From Pseudoscleropodium purum (taxonomy: Eukaryota; Streptophyta; Bryopsida; Hypnales; Brachytheciaceae), in the NCBI GenBank assembly GCA_963969395.1, contig OZ017801.1:20589611-20653610 (forward strand): a DNA stretch of 64,000 nt, read 5' to 3'. Each line of letters begins with the position of its first letter. Within the stretch, counting starts at the first letter, position 1. Positions 12,606 to 23,289 of the stretch are shown here, in pieces. The notes beneath the pieces are model-generated. The model was not told where the DNA came from, made no database searches, and saw only the letters and a list, made by a program, of their open reading frames with translations. The translations under genes and the position numbers were made by a program.

Positions 12606-13841
12606 AGAATCAGGTTCACAACTTCTTAAGTATTCTTTGCCGCTGCTTTAAGCAGTCAGGTATAATCAATGTACTGCATAATAATAATTCGCACTATTTA
12701 TTGTAACAGTACCGTTCGCAATTATCTCAGGGAAACCATTTTGATGACTGCCAAAGACTTCACATTTTCATAGATCATTTTCTTTTCACCGTAGCAGAGA
12801 AAGCTTCAGCCATGCCGTTACTACATTGATAGAATTACATAATTGGCAAATCTGGGCATGTTCACATTCTTCAAGCTACATTTACAGTTTCTGGATGTTA
12901 CTGGCCCGATGGAAAATGCTAAAATGTTTCAGTACCGGCAAAAATGGAAGAGGCAAATTACAAAACAATCCATAAGTTTTGGAGACACTAACTAGAGACC
13001 ATTGGATGAACTCGAAATATGTTTAGAATCGAAGACGTCTTGAGGTATGCAAAGAAACAATATCATAAAAAGGTTGCTCACGCGCACGGGTCAACAACTA
13101 AACATTGCATTGGAGCCGGTATCAGGTGGAGCTACCTTGAGCAGGTTAAATGAATGATTCTCCACAATCAATGGAAAGAGGCACAATTCTCTGCAATTGC
13201 CAGCTCTTAACCTAAAGCAAAACAGACCAGTTCACTACAACTGGATCACCTACACTGCTCTCCAAAACCATCCAACCTGCATTGGTGAATAATGTCACTT
13301 GAGATCAAGACATCCTTAGATAATGGAATTATGTCATGAAATGAGAGGCCATGGGTCTCCCAGATGGTTCAATGACGCCAAACGCATTTTTTTCCAATAT
13401 GGTAGAAAAGTCTACACCTTCAATATCGCAAGGGTGTTTTGCTCAACTTCCAAATTAGCTTTCAAACTACGATTTCAAACTACATTAACTTGTAATGACA
13501 ACGGCTAATGGCACACGGCGACACTTGAGTAATGAATTCTCTGGTCCATTGGAACCCTATTTGATTTGCTTACAAGAGCATCGAGAGATCGAACATCACG
13601 GTAATGATGATCACCACTCTCAGAAGTGGTTACCGCCCAGTTCCCGAGGTGATTCTAAGAAATAGAAATAGATTGCATTCAGGGGAATGCACTGAGCTTG
13701 GTTTTCAAGAGAGTTGAAGCTAGCTCGGCTTCTTGTGATTTGGAGCTCATCGACACGAAATGAAACTAAGAGGCGAGGTCAAGTGCTAAAGGAGTTTGTA
13801 TTCAAAAGCAAGCGTACCTGAAATGAAATGAAGCAAGATTA
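12606..13841. other. Intergenic, no gene seen
   Basis: Mixed-composition sequence without a convincing coding frame, RNA gene or repeat structure. It could contain the upstream part of the kinase pseudogene, but I see no further kinase motifs. Confidence 0.45.
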
Positions 13842-14087
13842 GTGGTGTCGGCACCGGCGGAAGATATCGTCGCTCCGAAGCTTCTGCGTGCAGCGCCAGA
13901 ATCGTCAACAACGCCACCCCAATCACAGCGCGACACAACCACCATCCACCATCGACCAATTTCGTGGCGCGAGTGCACTAAATGCACGACACTCACTGTG
14001 AACAAGATTGAAAGTCAGAGAGCAAGGAGTAGGAAACAGTCACAGAGAGCAAACCGTGAAGGAGCAGACAAAAGAAGAAGAAGAAGA

Positions 14088-14378
14088 ATGCCGGTCATGT
14101 TGCTGAAACCCCAGCTTCTACAAACCACGAGCACAAGGAAGATGAGCATCAGGAGTGGCAAGCAGGCAAATCGTGGGAGTTGCCGGAGTCTCAGGCTCCT
14201 GGCTGGCCCTCCGTCCAATGTTGCACTGAAGAGCTGTAGTAGTGAAGGAAGTTTTCCGTTTGCGGACTTGAACTTTCGCGGACACTACTTCGATCGTGAG
14301 ATCGAAAGCCCAACTTCGATTCCTGCGACTGGCGCGCTTGATCGAAGAGAATGGGATCTATTCTGCAGCGAGATATGA
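14088..14378 (+). CDS. Hypothetical short ORF, 96 aa
   Basis: The frame is open from 13842 without an ATG. The first in-frame ATG is at 14088 and begins MPVMLLKPQLLQ. The product is basic at first, then contains FPFADLNFRGHYFDREIESP, and ends at a TGA. The GC content is higher than the flanks and an AAGAAG-rich tract precedes the ATG, like a leader. I recognise no family. It may be a real small gene, a first exon or chance. Confidence 0.25.
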   Translation: MPVMLLKPQLLQTTSTRKMSIRSGKQANRGSCRSLRLLAGPPSNVALKSCSSEGSFPFADLNFRGHYFDREIESPTSIPATGALDRREWDLFCSEI

Positions 14379-14757
14379 AGTGTGTGTATGTTTTTGTTGC
14401 ATTATTTTACCATGATATTGTAGAAATGGAATCTGGCAGGTGATTTAGAAGAAGTTGGACCTTCTGCTACATATGTCGTTTTGGATGGTACACAGTGGCC
14501 AAAGGCAGTCATGGACCTCTCGTGACTGGAATACTGTGCTGAGCTATTTCAATTCAGTATGTACGTCAAAACTCTTGTCCACTTTCGAGACGAAGAACGC
14601 TCATAAATTAATTATCTTACGATAAAGGAAAAAGACTTGAGTATCTCCAATGAGTAGCATGTAATAATCTTCAGGACATCTACTACGACGAGGATGACAA
14701 ATTGCCAATGACCTAGCAAATTTTATTACTAGACAAGCACCAAGCATAACTAGATCC

Positions 14758-15005
14758 CTATGAACTTAGTTGCAGCAGAATTGAAAAATTGATAATCACA
14801 ATGGTAGCCTGTATACACCAAACCCAGAGGTCTGGAGTTCAAATTCTCATTAGATAAGGACAAGGAAGAGGTACAATTGTCCCTCCTATTGGAACCTTTA
14901 AACTCAATTGCACTAGAATTCGAAAAATGATATCCATCCCTGTATACACCAAACCTCATATTCTCTTTAGAGAAGGGTAAGGAAGAGGTACATAATTGTA
15001 AGCCC
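14758..15005. repeat. Tandem duplication of ~125 bp, two diverged copies
   Basis: The two copies cover about 14758-14885 and 14897-15005. Both hold a GAATT-AAAA block, then CCTGTATACACCAAACC, then AAGG followed by AAGGAAGAGGTACA. The first copy also contains GGTCTGGAGTTCAAATTC, which resembles a pol III B box, so a SINE relic is one reading. Confidence 0.55.
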
Positions 15006-15592
15006 GACCAAAATCTTGTGCATAGTGAGTACATATTGATTTTGATATTGATTTCAAGAATGGCCGCAGCCTGAATATCATTCAGAATACATGGATGTTC
15101 AGGTCATCTTCCAATAAAATTTCAAACCCAGTTTCACTTCTGCATACAATGTCTAATGAATTCTCTAAGGCATCGCAATCATCTTATTTAACATTGAAAA
15201 ATCTTAACGTCCTAATAACAGTAACTACGCTCACCGCGTTGATGTGATGATATCGCTTACTCAGTTTGCACGGGGATTCCAACAAATAGAATTGAAATTC
15301 AAGGCCATGCTCTTGGCACAATGTGCTTGAGAATTGAAGTACGAATTCCCGTCATATTGTACTAACCGATACGATGTTCAAAGAAGCGGTGAGGTCAGAT
15401 CAAGATCGAAGATAGAGCTTCTCACCAACAAATACCGAGCAACGACGACGTTCCTCAGGTTTCTCAATATGCCTAACTCCATGGCTTTCACTTCGATCTA
15501 TTTCTCCCACGGAACTCGTATATACACCTAATGTATGGAAGATTTTGTCTTCGTTTGATTTGTTTGGCACTTTCATTGTGTTGGATGTCGCA

Positions 15593-15668
15593 GGAGAGCT
15601 TCAGGCAACACCAGGATCTCCTTTCCATTGCTTGAATTACAACCTTCAGAGGTCATCTTCCCCGCAAA
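15593..15668 (+). pseudogene. Possible exon or fragment resembling a VAP/MSP-domain start
   Basis: A short open stretch sits between an acceptor-like AG at 15591-15592 and a donor-like GTAAGC at 15669. It would encode a peptide including FPLLELQPSEVIFP, which resembles the start of the MSP domain of plant VAP27-type proteins. I could not find the following conserved parts of that domain downstream, so this is probably a gene relic. Weak call. Confidence 0.25.
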
Positions 15669-15885
15669 TGTAAGCTTGATATTGCCCCTTCTGCAATCCA
15701 TATGTTCATGCTGTACTACTGGACTCTGCTTTGAAGGATGGAGGTATCAGAGTAACAGAAGAATCATCTGGTTGTTAACAAGTATTTTAATTTTCAAATT
15801 TTGGAGATTGAAACCCCCAGAATCTACCTATAATTACTTAAAAAGAAAGCACTTGTACTTTGCATTTCCAATGAGTCGCGTGTAA

Positions 15886-17115
15886 TCTACTTCAATACAA
15901 CATCTAAGCTTAGTACTTGAGGTGCTATCCAGAACTTGTCAAATAACCTTAAGAAACCTTAGATTCACAGTGGCTTGCCTGTCTAACTATAGTGGCACCC
16001 TCTTCTCTACCGGTCAAGCTGAAGGAACGCGCGGACAGTAAAATAATGGTCCTACTTGAACAACAATGAGCCTTTCCTTGATGATTGAGGACAACCCAAC
16101 TGCCAATGCCATTTCTTGGTCTATCAAGTGAACGATGAAAATTTACAGATTCATCTGTAAGCTTAAGTCGAATGTTGCACATTTAAATTGTATTCTTTTT
16201 TCCAAAATGATGAAAATTTACGTACAGATTGCGAAAGTCATGGCACAAATTGTACAAAGCATGTCCAAAACCTTCGCAGAAGATAGAACTTCACAGAATC
16301 TGTGAATGAATCATTGCGCAAAATATATAAAACTCTCCAACAACAATGAAAATTTACAGATTCACAAATTTTCAGATTCAGCAATTCACTGCACAGTTAT
16401 TGTACAATTCCAAGTTTTCCAAAACGATGAAAATCAACCCATCGATCTAAAATAATGAGAATTTGCTAGAGTGAATAATTCACGACAACAGGAAATAACT
16501 GTTGCAACATATCATCAATTATTTTGCAACGGTTTTGCAGTGGTTCCGTACTTTACCTTCAACTACATAGATGGTCTAATTGCAATCCATTGCAGAAAGT
16601 GCTGCAATTGAAATTGTTGGAAAATCCTTGGCATGTCTATGCCCAAACCCTACTGTTGCAAAACTATTGTAATCTCAAATAGTTGCAAGTACATTGCACA
16701 ATGTTGTACTAAACCATTGTCAATAAATTTCTGGCAATCGTTGCAAATTCGTTGCAAAAGCCATTCTAATCTCGGTCTTCTCTACTCAGTGCTATATTCT
16801 GGAAATGAAGGTTACAAGAGATCAAGAGCAAACTTCCGAGTTTACCAGAGTTGGAACTGACTTCTCAGTTGAGTTTCCTGATACTTTCACATCACATCTA
16901 TGTGAGAAGGAAGGAACTACATTTCAAGAGTATATTTCTTTTTGTTTTCAAACTACAAGCAACCCCAAAAGTCCAAGTCTTGACAATGTTAAAATACATT
17001 TTGAAATTCTACATTGAAGTACGCAATGGTTGGAAGAGGAGCATAGGAAGTGCTGGCTGGCAAAATCATCGGGAGAGGCTAGGTTTGGCCGACTCTGCGG
17101 GCATGGAAGTCCGCC
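15886..17115. other. Intergenic, short dispersed motifs only
   Basis: Repeated phrases of the type TGAAAATTTACAGATTCA occur near 16133, 16208, 16344 and 16428. The stretch 16480-16770 is unusually rich in TTGCA. An open frame near 16805-17017 has no recognisable family. The right end should hold the 3' UTR of the SABATH gene. Confidence 0.45.
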
Positions 17116-20100
17116 CTACTTCTTCTTCAAGACGATCAGCAGGAAGTCGGCGGTGAGGAACTTATACTCTTCCATCTCCTCCCTTCGTCCTTGCATCCCC
17201 CTGCACCTCGCAAGCAGGCGCCGCTCGTGCCGCACAAACCATGCTCTCGTGGCGGTTGCGCCCATGTGCACGGCCATGAGGGGCTCCACGAGGGCGCGCA
17301 CCCACGAAGAGTAGAACTTGGCGCACTGGCTGGGGTGCTGCAGCATCCGCAACCGAGCGTCCTCCGGGTACAAAGCCACCTCCTCCAGAAGTTCCAGGCG
17401 GAGAATCTCGAATCCGCCAGTTGCGGTGATCGAGGCGCGCACCTCTTCCACGTGAGGGATGTAGATCGGGAGGTTGAAGGAGTCGCGAGTCTCCGCCGTT
17501 ATGATGCCCTGCGTACGTAATGGGTGTGCATTGTCAATATTTATCAGAAATTGGGTCTGAAATGAAGTTACGGGGCTACAGTTTCAGTGACTTCGTGACA
17601 GCATTCTGTTATGATACAGGGCATCGAGTTCTTTACATGGCACAGTTTGTTATTAGAGATTGGCACCTGTCTGGTACCTCCGATCGATTGATCTGGACTC
17701 GTCTTTGTTTTAGAGATTTGAGTGCACAATTTGACGCTTTGAAAATTGAAACACGCTTTAATTGATGTAAAATAATCATCACACAAACGCTCGAACGTAC
17801 GACTGAGAATGGTTATCGAGAATTTGTAACTATCTATAATTAAAAGCACAGTGTTTCAACGTGAGAGCACGTAAGAAAATGAGGGAGTCGTAGAGGACAC
17901 TCGAACGGGATTGAAGTACGTACGTCAAAAACAGAATTCTTAGATTCAATTGAACATGTTGACCATAATCGATCTATTCATTAAAATGGCAAAGATTCAG
18001 GAAATCAGCACTTCTGCACTTGATCTATCCATCTGGAAACTAATATTTTGAATTTAATATTCTCTAAAGAAGCGAATTTGACAACTTTTGATGCTCTGAA
18101 ACCACCTATTAAATTCAAATTTTCAATGAATCTTGTACCAAAAATCTTCAGAATGTCCAACTATGAATCTGGAAATAAAATTTTGGAACTCAATGCAGTT
18201 GAAAGAAGCGAGTTTTAATGTAATTTTATAGGGGCTCGTATTCAGTTCCTGGTGTTAAAATTCCCAGTGAGTCTCACTTTTCCCGGTGTTTCCAGAGTGC
18301 CACACACCGAAAAAAAGTGAGACTCCCCTTGAATTTGACACCGGGAACTGAATATGAGCCCCGTTAATAAATTTTAGGCTCTGAAACCTTCCTTTGCACT
18401 GAAAACAGAATGATCTTCCTCGAGATTTACGAAGAGTTTGTACGGAGATCTCCCTAGAGGATGTCAGATTTGTTTGAATGCACATGTTCAGACATTCAAG
18501 CAGTAGCTAGCTGAAGATGGAATGCAAGCAATCTCTACGTACCTCGGCGATGAGGTCGTCCCAGGCGCTTTCGAAGTCGGGTCCGGCGAGGAAGCGGTGT
18601 CGCCGTTCCGGAATGGTCTGGTTGGTGGGGTCGATGAGATCCGCTCGTCCGGACAGGAAGCTTATCAGGATGCCTCCAGGAGCGAGCTCCGCGGCTCGGC
18701 AGTGCAGGAACTTCCGGAAGTCGATCTGACTCTGGTCCGCGAACGCCCGGGCTATGGCGGGCTTGCCGCCCATGATCCAGCAGGAGCCGCGGTTGTACAA
18801 CTCCGACGCCGGATCTGTCACTACCGATGGCACCTGCGAATAATTTCAACATTGACAATCGCCCACGTTGTCAGACAGTATACAGACAGTTTACATGAAG
18901 CATATTGACTTCCCTCTTTGAGTTCACTATGAACTCAAGCCAATTTCAATCACATTGGAAACCTGTCGATCTATGGCCAAAACTGAGATGCGCAGCTGGT
19001 TTTATTTCTGTTTGATAACGAGGACAGGTAAAGATTTGAGATTTGTACGATGGTGAGAAAGTTTGAAATTAAAATGAAAAATTGCTAATTTAGTGGGAAT
19101 TCCCCTCAAGGCCATGGCCACTGGTAAGGTGACGAAACTGGATCTCTCCATTGTGATCAAATTCTAGCTTCATTGTTTGCATTTCACAACTCAATCTAAA
19201 CAGCACGAACGCTAGCTAGCTAGGTGCCACAAGAAGCAGTATCACACTCAATTAAAATATTGTTTATGGGTACGTAGTGTCATTCCAGGACATCAATTAC
19301 CACTGCCCTCTTTTCTTCTTCTTGTGAACGTACAAGTTTCAGTTAATACCCTGCACTTTTAACTTACTCTTAAACATCCCAGATTTCAAAATACGTAGAA
19401 AAATCAGTCCAAGGCTGAGACTTTGGCGTGACGTTTCTAAGGATTAAGATTCCGAACATGTATTATTGAAAATCTGAATTAGCATATTGATCAGCTTTAG
19501 CTGAATTTAAAGATAGATTATGTTCCAGAGACTTTCATTGTTTCACAGACTCCGAGGGAAGCTAGCTCCCACGTACTCTCTCACGTGCATCCCTTATTTC
19601 CACCCTAGAGATCCGTGTAAGATCTCCATTAACTAATATAATGCACATGTGCAGTACGTCACCTACACAAAAATCGTGATTTTTGGTTGCCTTCCCAGTT
19701 AGGTTGCCTTACCTCATATAAATTACCTCATGAATCAATGCTTGTACACATGAAAGCACATGCAATTTCGTAAATTGAGCCTTGAACTAATGCACTAATC
19801 TATGCCATACACATGGCTCTAGATTGAATGCATCATTGTACAGTAGCAATAAATATTTATACAGTGTGGACTGTTGAGAAATTAGTGTGGGACAACCTAA
19901 TTTCATTATTTTGTGTAGCAATGATCAACTCTAAAACATTAATTTACTTTTAAAGTAGTAATGTCATTGAAAAGGGCCGGGGCCAAGTTCCCACCTGAGA
20001 AATCCAATGCAAGCAGTGCATGCAAATGGCGAAGTGCAAGCTTTCCTTGGGAAACAACCTTCCATAAAACGACCCCGGCACGCCTGCCGCAAAGTACTCT

Positions 20101-20513
20101 CTCCCGGCCTCTTGCTCCTCGTCCCACCCCTTCACGGGCGGCAACAACCCAAACATAGTGTTGAAATCGTTCCCAGGTAGATCATTAAAAAAAGCCTGCA
20201 CCTCCGGCATCACCCCCAGATTTCTCTCCACCTCATACTCCCTCCGAATGCACCTCACCAGAAAATCCACGTACGCGAAGGCGTTACGACCTGTGGCACT
20301 TCCGAAATCGGCGATGCGAAGAGGGGAAGGGGCAGCCGGCAAGTTCATGATGCGCACGGCGTCGGTGAGGAAGGGTTGTAGAATTTGAAGCGCGTACGCT
20401 TGCACTACCGACATGCGATCGTAGCTGCACTCGCCGTGGCCGCCGTTCATCGAAAACACGCGCTCCAAAGACTTGGACTTTGAGGAGACGACGAGTTGGG
20501 TTAACGAGCCCAT
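17116..20513 (-). CDS. SABATH family carboxyl methyltransferase
   Basis: SABATH enzymes transfer a methyl group from S-adenosylmethionine to carboxyl groups of small metabolites such as salicylate, jasmonate or cinnamate; the substrate here cannot be told. Three exons: 19995-20513, 18543-18833, 17116-17508, all joined in phase 0 at GT-AG sites. The CDS is 1203 nt, giving 400 aa, close to the family norm. Motifs: MNGGHGECSY (22-31), the SAM-binding loop DFGSATGRNAF (69-79), FFNDLPGNDFN (108-118), SFYGRLFP (148-155) and LHW (168-170). Exon 2 carries the RAAELAPGG region. Exon 3 carries GIITAETRDSFNLPIY and ends FLLIVLKKK. The ATG at 20513 precedes the conserved N-terminal region directly. Exons are much more GC-rich than the introns. 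Introns are 1161 and 1034 bp; the second holds a hairpin element. No disabling change is seen. Confidence 0.94.
18231..18362. mobile_element. MITE-like foldback element, 132 bp (SABATH intron 2)
   Basis: The two ends are inverted copies of each other. The left reads GGGGCTCGTATTCAGTTCC and the reverse complement of the right reads GGGGCTCATATTCAGTTCC. Pairing continues with mismatches through a GAGTCTCACTTTT block, leaving a loop of roughly 20-30 bp. A clear target-site duplication is not visible. The structure fits a small non-autonomous DNA transposon. Confidence 0.65.
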
Positions 20514-20741
20514 TGTCGGAAGGCAGTCAGATCTGCACTGATTACGATCAGAACCGAACTGTATTCGATCTATAGTTACGATCGATTGCGAGTTTCACCG
20601 ACGAATTTATACTGTTGAGAGGTTGGCCAGATTCATGGTGACTGACCAGGATTCGATCTCAATTCGAATCGAAGCCGAAGGTCAGGACAGGAAGTCGAAA
20701 AATTCCAACTTTGGAGATCGAGAGCCTCTGAAAGACAAGAT
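20514..20741. promoter_or_regulatory. SABATH gene upstream region
   Basis: This is the 5' flank of the minus-strand methyltransferase. On the minus strand a TATAAAT lies at 20605-20611, about 92 bp before the ATG, a plausible TATA box. No other site is recognised. Confidence 0.45.
20605..20611 (-). promoter_or_regulatory. Candidate TATA box (TATAAAT)
   Basis: TATAAAT on the minus strand, in the expected position for a short 5' UTR ahead of the SABATH start codon at 20513. No experimental support is visible in sequence. Confidence 0.45.
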
Positions 20742-20978
20742 ATGGTACCTATTGTAATTGCACCTTCAGAAAGGTACTTTTACCATCGCTGTAATTCACC
20801 TAGAATGCACTCCGCCGACGCCACAGAAAAAATATATAATTCGGTCGAAGCTCAAACTATTCGAAATATCATCAACTTCGTTCTCCGGAAACCTCTGAAA
20901 GACCTTCAAGTGGAGATTGTCTTGGTTTTCCTTCCGGGAATATCAGACGTTCTCAAAATGATCGATTATTTGCACTAG
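20742..20978 (+). pseudogene. Fragment resembling a DExH-box RNA helicase
   Basis: An open frame of 78 codons ends with EIVLVFLPGISDVLKMIDYL, preceded by a helical stretch. The VLVFLPG core followed by a helix resembles the start of the second RecA-like domain of DExH helicases (usual form ILVFLPG). No Walker A, DExH box or C-terminal helicase motifs are found nearby, so this would be a relic or captured exon. Confidence 0.35.
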
Positions 20979-22937
20979 GCACGGGGGGAATTCAAAAAGC
21001 ATCTAAAACAGGGAGTGGCACCAACTTTCGATCCCTTAGTTGACGATGGCAACACTGTAAACGGGGAATGGCAATCCTGGAACCAGCTAAGTATAGCTAG
21101 CTTGATCTCTCTTTGATGTTACGGAGGAGCCCGTAGTGCGATTTTGAATCGCTGTAACCTAACTAGTACGTAAGTCACAAGGGAAGCTAGCTGGCAAGCA
21201 AACAAGCAAGCAACGCAAAACAGAGATACAGGCATACGACGAATCGGATGTGTCAACGTCACCGCCTAGTGATGACTCTGACCATGTATTGAAGACCAAG
21301 TCGTAAGTTGGTATCGATCGATTCCGAAAGTCGACAAGATATCCCAAGAGTGGATCATGTATGGATCTATCAGAGTAGTTGAACTTGCCAACTCGATCAC
21401 CCAATTGACTCCTAAAGATATGGTGCGAACCAACCTGCCTGTCGCTATTCAGATATTAGTCACTGCAAGTACTGTTCAGCATGCGCAGACCAGTTCGGTC
21501 CAGCTCAGTAGTGTCATGATTACTCCACTAACTTAAATACCCCAAGGCGCTCTGGATATAGTTAGTTCACCACTCTCTACTCTCTCTGTCTCTCTCTAGC
21601 TCCCTAAACCTTTCGTAACTGATATCTATATATGACGTACGTTCTAGGGATCTAGAACATTCAGCATGCAGAAATAAACTGATCGATCAGGCTGGACTAG
21701 CTAGCTGATCAAAGTTGGACTTTGCGAAGCTCTGGCAATTAAAATGACGATCTCAGTACTCACGCCACAGACTGAATTTGCGAGTGTTAGAACTAACTGT
21801 CTGCAAGTTGCAAATGAGGAAGGGCAGATATATCATCTGGATAAATTTTGAACATGTGGATCAGATCAAGCTGTGTTAATAGGTGATCGAGTGGGCAGGA
21901 GCAGGTGCTCCCGGAATACGTCTCTACGTTTGAAAACGAGATTCACACACTCTACAAACAACGGAATGTAGGTAGCTCAGAATTCTTCGCAACCAAAAGG
22001 AATGTCAACAGCGCATCGAATCTAGCTTGCGACCCACGCGCGGACTCTAGACTCGAGTAAAGTGAAAAGCTAGAAAAAACTGTCTTGAATGTGTAACTGA
22101 GGGTCACATTCTGGTCCCCAGCTTTTAACTTCTAGACTGAGTTGAAGTCTTGATGGAACTACACTTGCAATGACACATGCATGAAGCCAGACCAGTGAGC
22201 GAGGACAAGTCAGATCAAACTAAGTAGCAATGCCCAACTGGTGAGTGATTGACTGTGTTAAATGAAGATGATCGAATGTCGTCGAATTGAAGGGTGGACC
22301 GAGATTTATAGTGGCCAACGGTCGGTGGTCCCTGTGAGGGCCCAACTGCTGAAACTTGAGTTCGGTGTACGCTAATTAAAGAAGAAGTGAATAACAAAAG
22401 AAAACGGAGTACTCCGGGTACTAAATGAAAATGATAGTCAGAATTTCTACACTGAAGAGCTTCAGGCAACGGCGAGGAGTGCCAAGGATGGACAGCGGGC
22501 GGGCGGGCAGCTCTGCGAACATCGATTTGAAACACGTGCGAGCTTTTGGGTGAACGTGGATCCATGCGACCATGAGTTGTTTTTTGAATGATTTTTGGAT
22601 GAGGCAAGCGGGACCACGAATGTACGTAACGAAAAGGAGAGATTCCTGGCAGGCCTGTCCATGCTTGCCACCCGGCCTGAGGAGCGATTCCCTTTGGTGT
22701 TGTTTTTTTAGTTCTTTCTCAGTCTTTGGACACGTGATGAAAGTTGGGCCCTGTGCGAAACTGTTCGGTAGGGGCTCCGGTGCCGTCCATGCCGGTGCTG
22801 GCTGCCCGCCTGCCTGCCGATGAAGGTATGCTTCATGAACCAGCCTACGAAAGCTAAGAAAAAAGAGGTAAAAGAGACCCATCAGAGACACGTAGGGATT
22901 GACCCATGAATTCTGAAGCTGACCTCAAGTTGGTCCC
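20979..22937. other. Intergenic, no gene seen
   Basis: Sequence of moderate GC with many GCTAGC-like tetramers and a CT-rich microsatellite near 21571-21600. A minus-strand open frame at 22421-22891 (156 codons) shows no recognisable domain and no splice context. This stretch precedes the sharp change to AT-rich DNA near 23 kb. Confidence 0.4.
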
Positions 22938-23084
22938 ATGGATGAGAAAGAATCCTTCTTTGTGAACAAACAGAATTGTAGATGTTCATCCTTGGAATTT
23001 TATGTGAAAAAAGGGGCGGAGTCATATAATAGTTTGAATAATCTCCAATAAATGTTATTGGATTTTTTGAAGCAAATGATTCAC
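22938..23084 (-). repeat. Dispersed repeat, copy A (inverted relative to 26999-27162)
   Basis: Read on the minus strand it shares, in order, GTGAATCATTTGCTTC, ATTGGAG...CAAACTA, AAGGATGAACATC, CAATTCTGT and GATTCTTTCT...ATCCAT with the plus-strand copy at 26999-27162. Spacing is similar, so the two are clearly homologous. Confidence 0.65.
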
Positions 23085-23215
23085 ACACTACCAAAAACTC
23101 CAACTAGTGTTCTTGGATTTTTCGAAGCAAGTGATTCACATGCAACCAAAAACTTCAACAAGTGTTTTGGATTTTTTTTGGAAGCAAATGATACACATGG
23201 TTCAAAAAAATATGA
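23058..23215 (+). repeat. Three tandem ~55-bp repeats
   Basis: Units start near 23058, 23113 and 23167. Each holds TTGGATTTTTT, a GAAGCAA(A/G)TGAT(T/A)CAC block, then AAAAA and CAA(C/G)TAGTGTT-like sequence. One frame stays open through all three, giving a repeated peptide of about 18 residues, but this may be chance. Confidence 0.65.
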
Positions 23216-23289
23216 TTTCTATGTTGACCACTCTGTTGTTTCAAGGTTAAAAGCCTTGCGTGAAGGTATGACAAACCTTTTTCAATAAT

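Noticed and set aside
17191..17520. Plus-strand open frame of 109 codons
   Set aside because: Antisense to the third SABATH exon.
22421..22891. Minus-strand open frame of 156 codons
   Set aside because: No recognisable domain, odd composition, overlapping open frames on both strands and no splice or promoter context; likely chance in GC-richer DNA.
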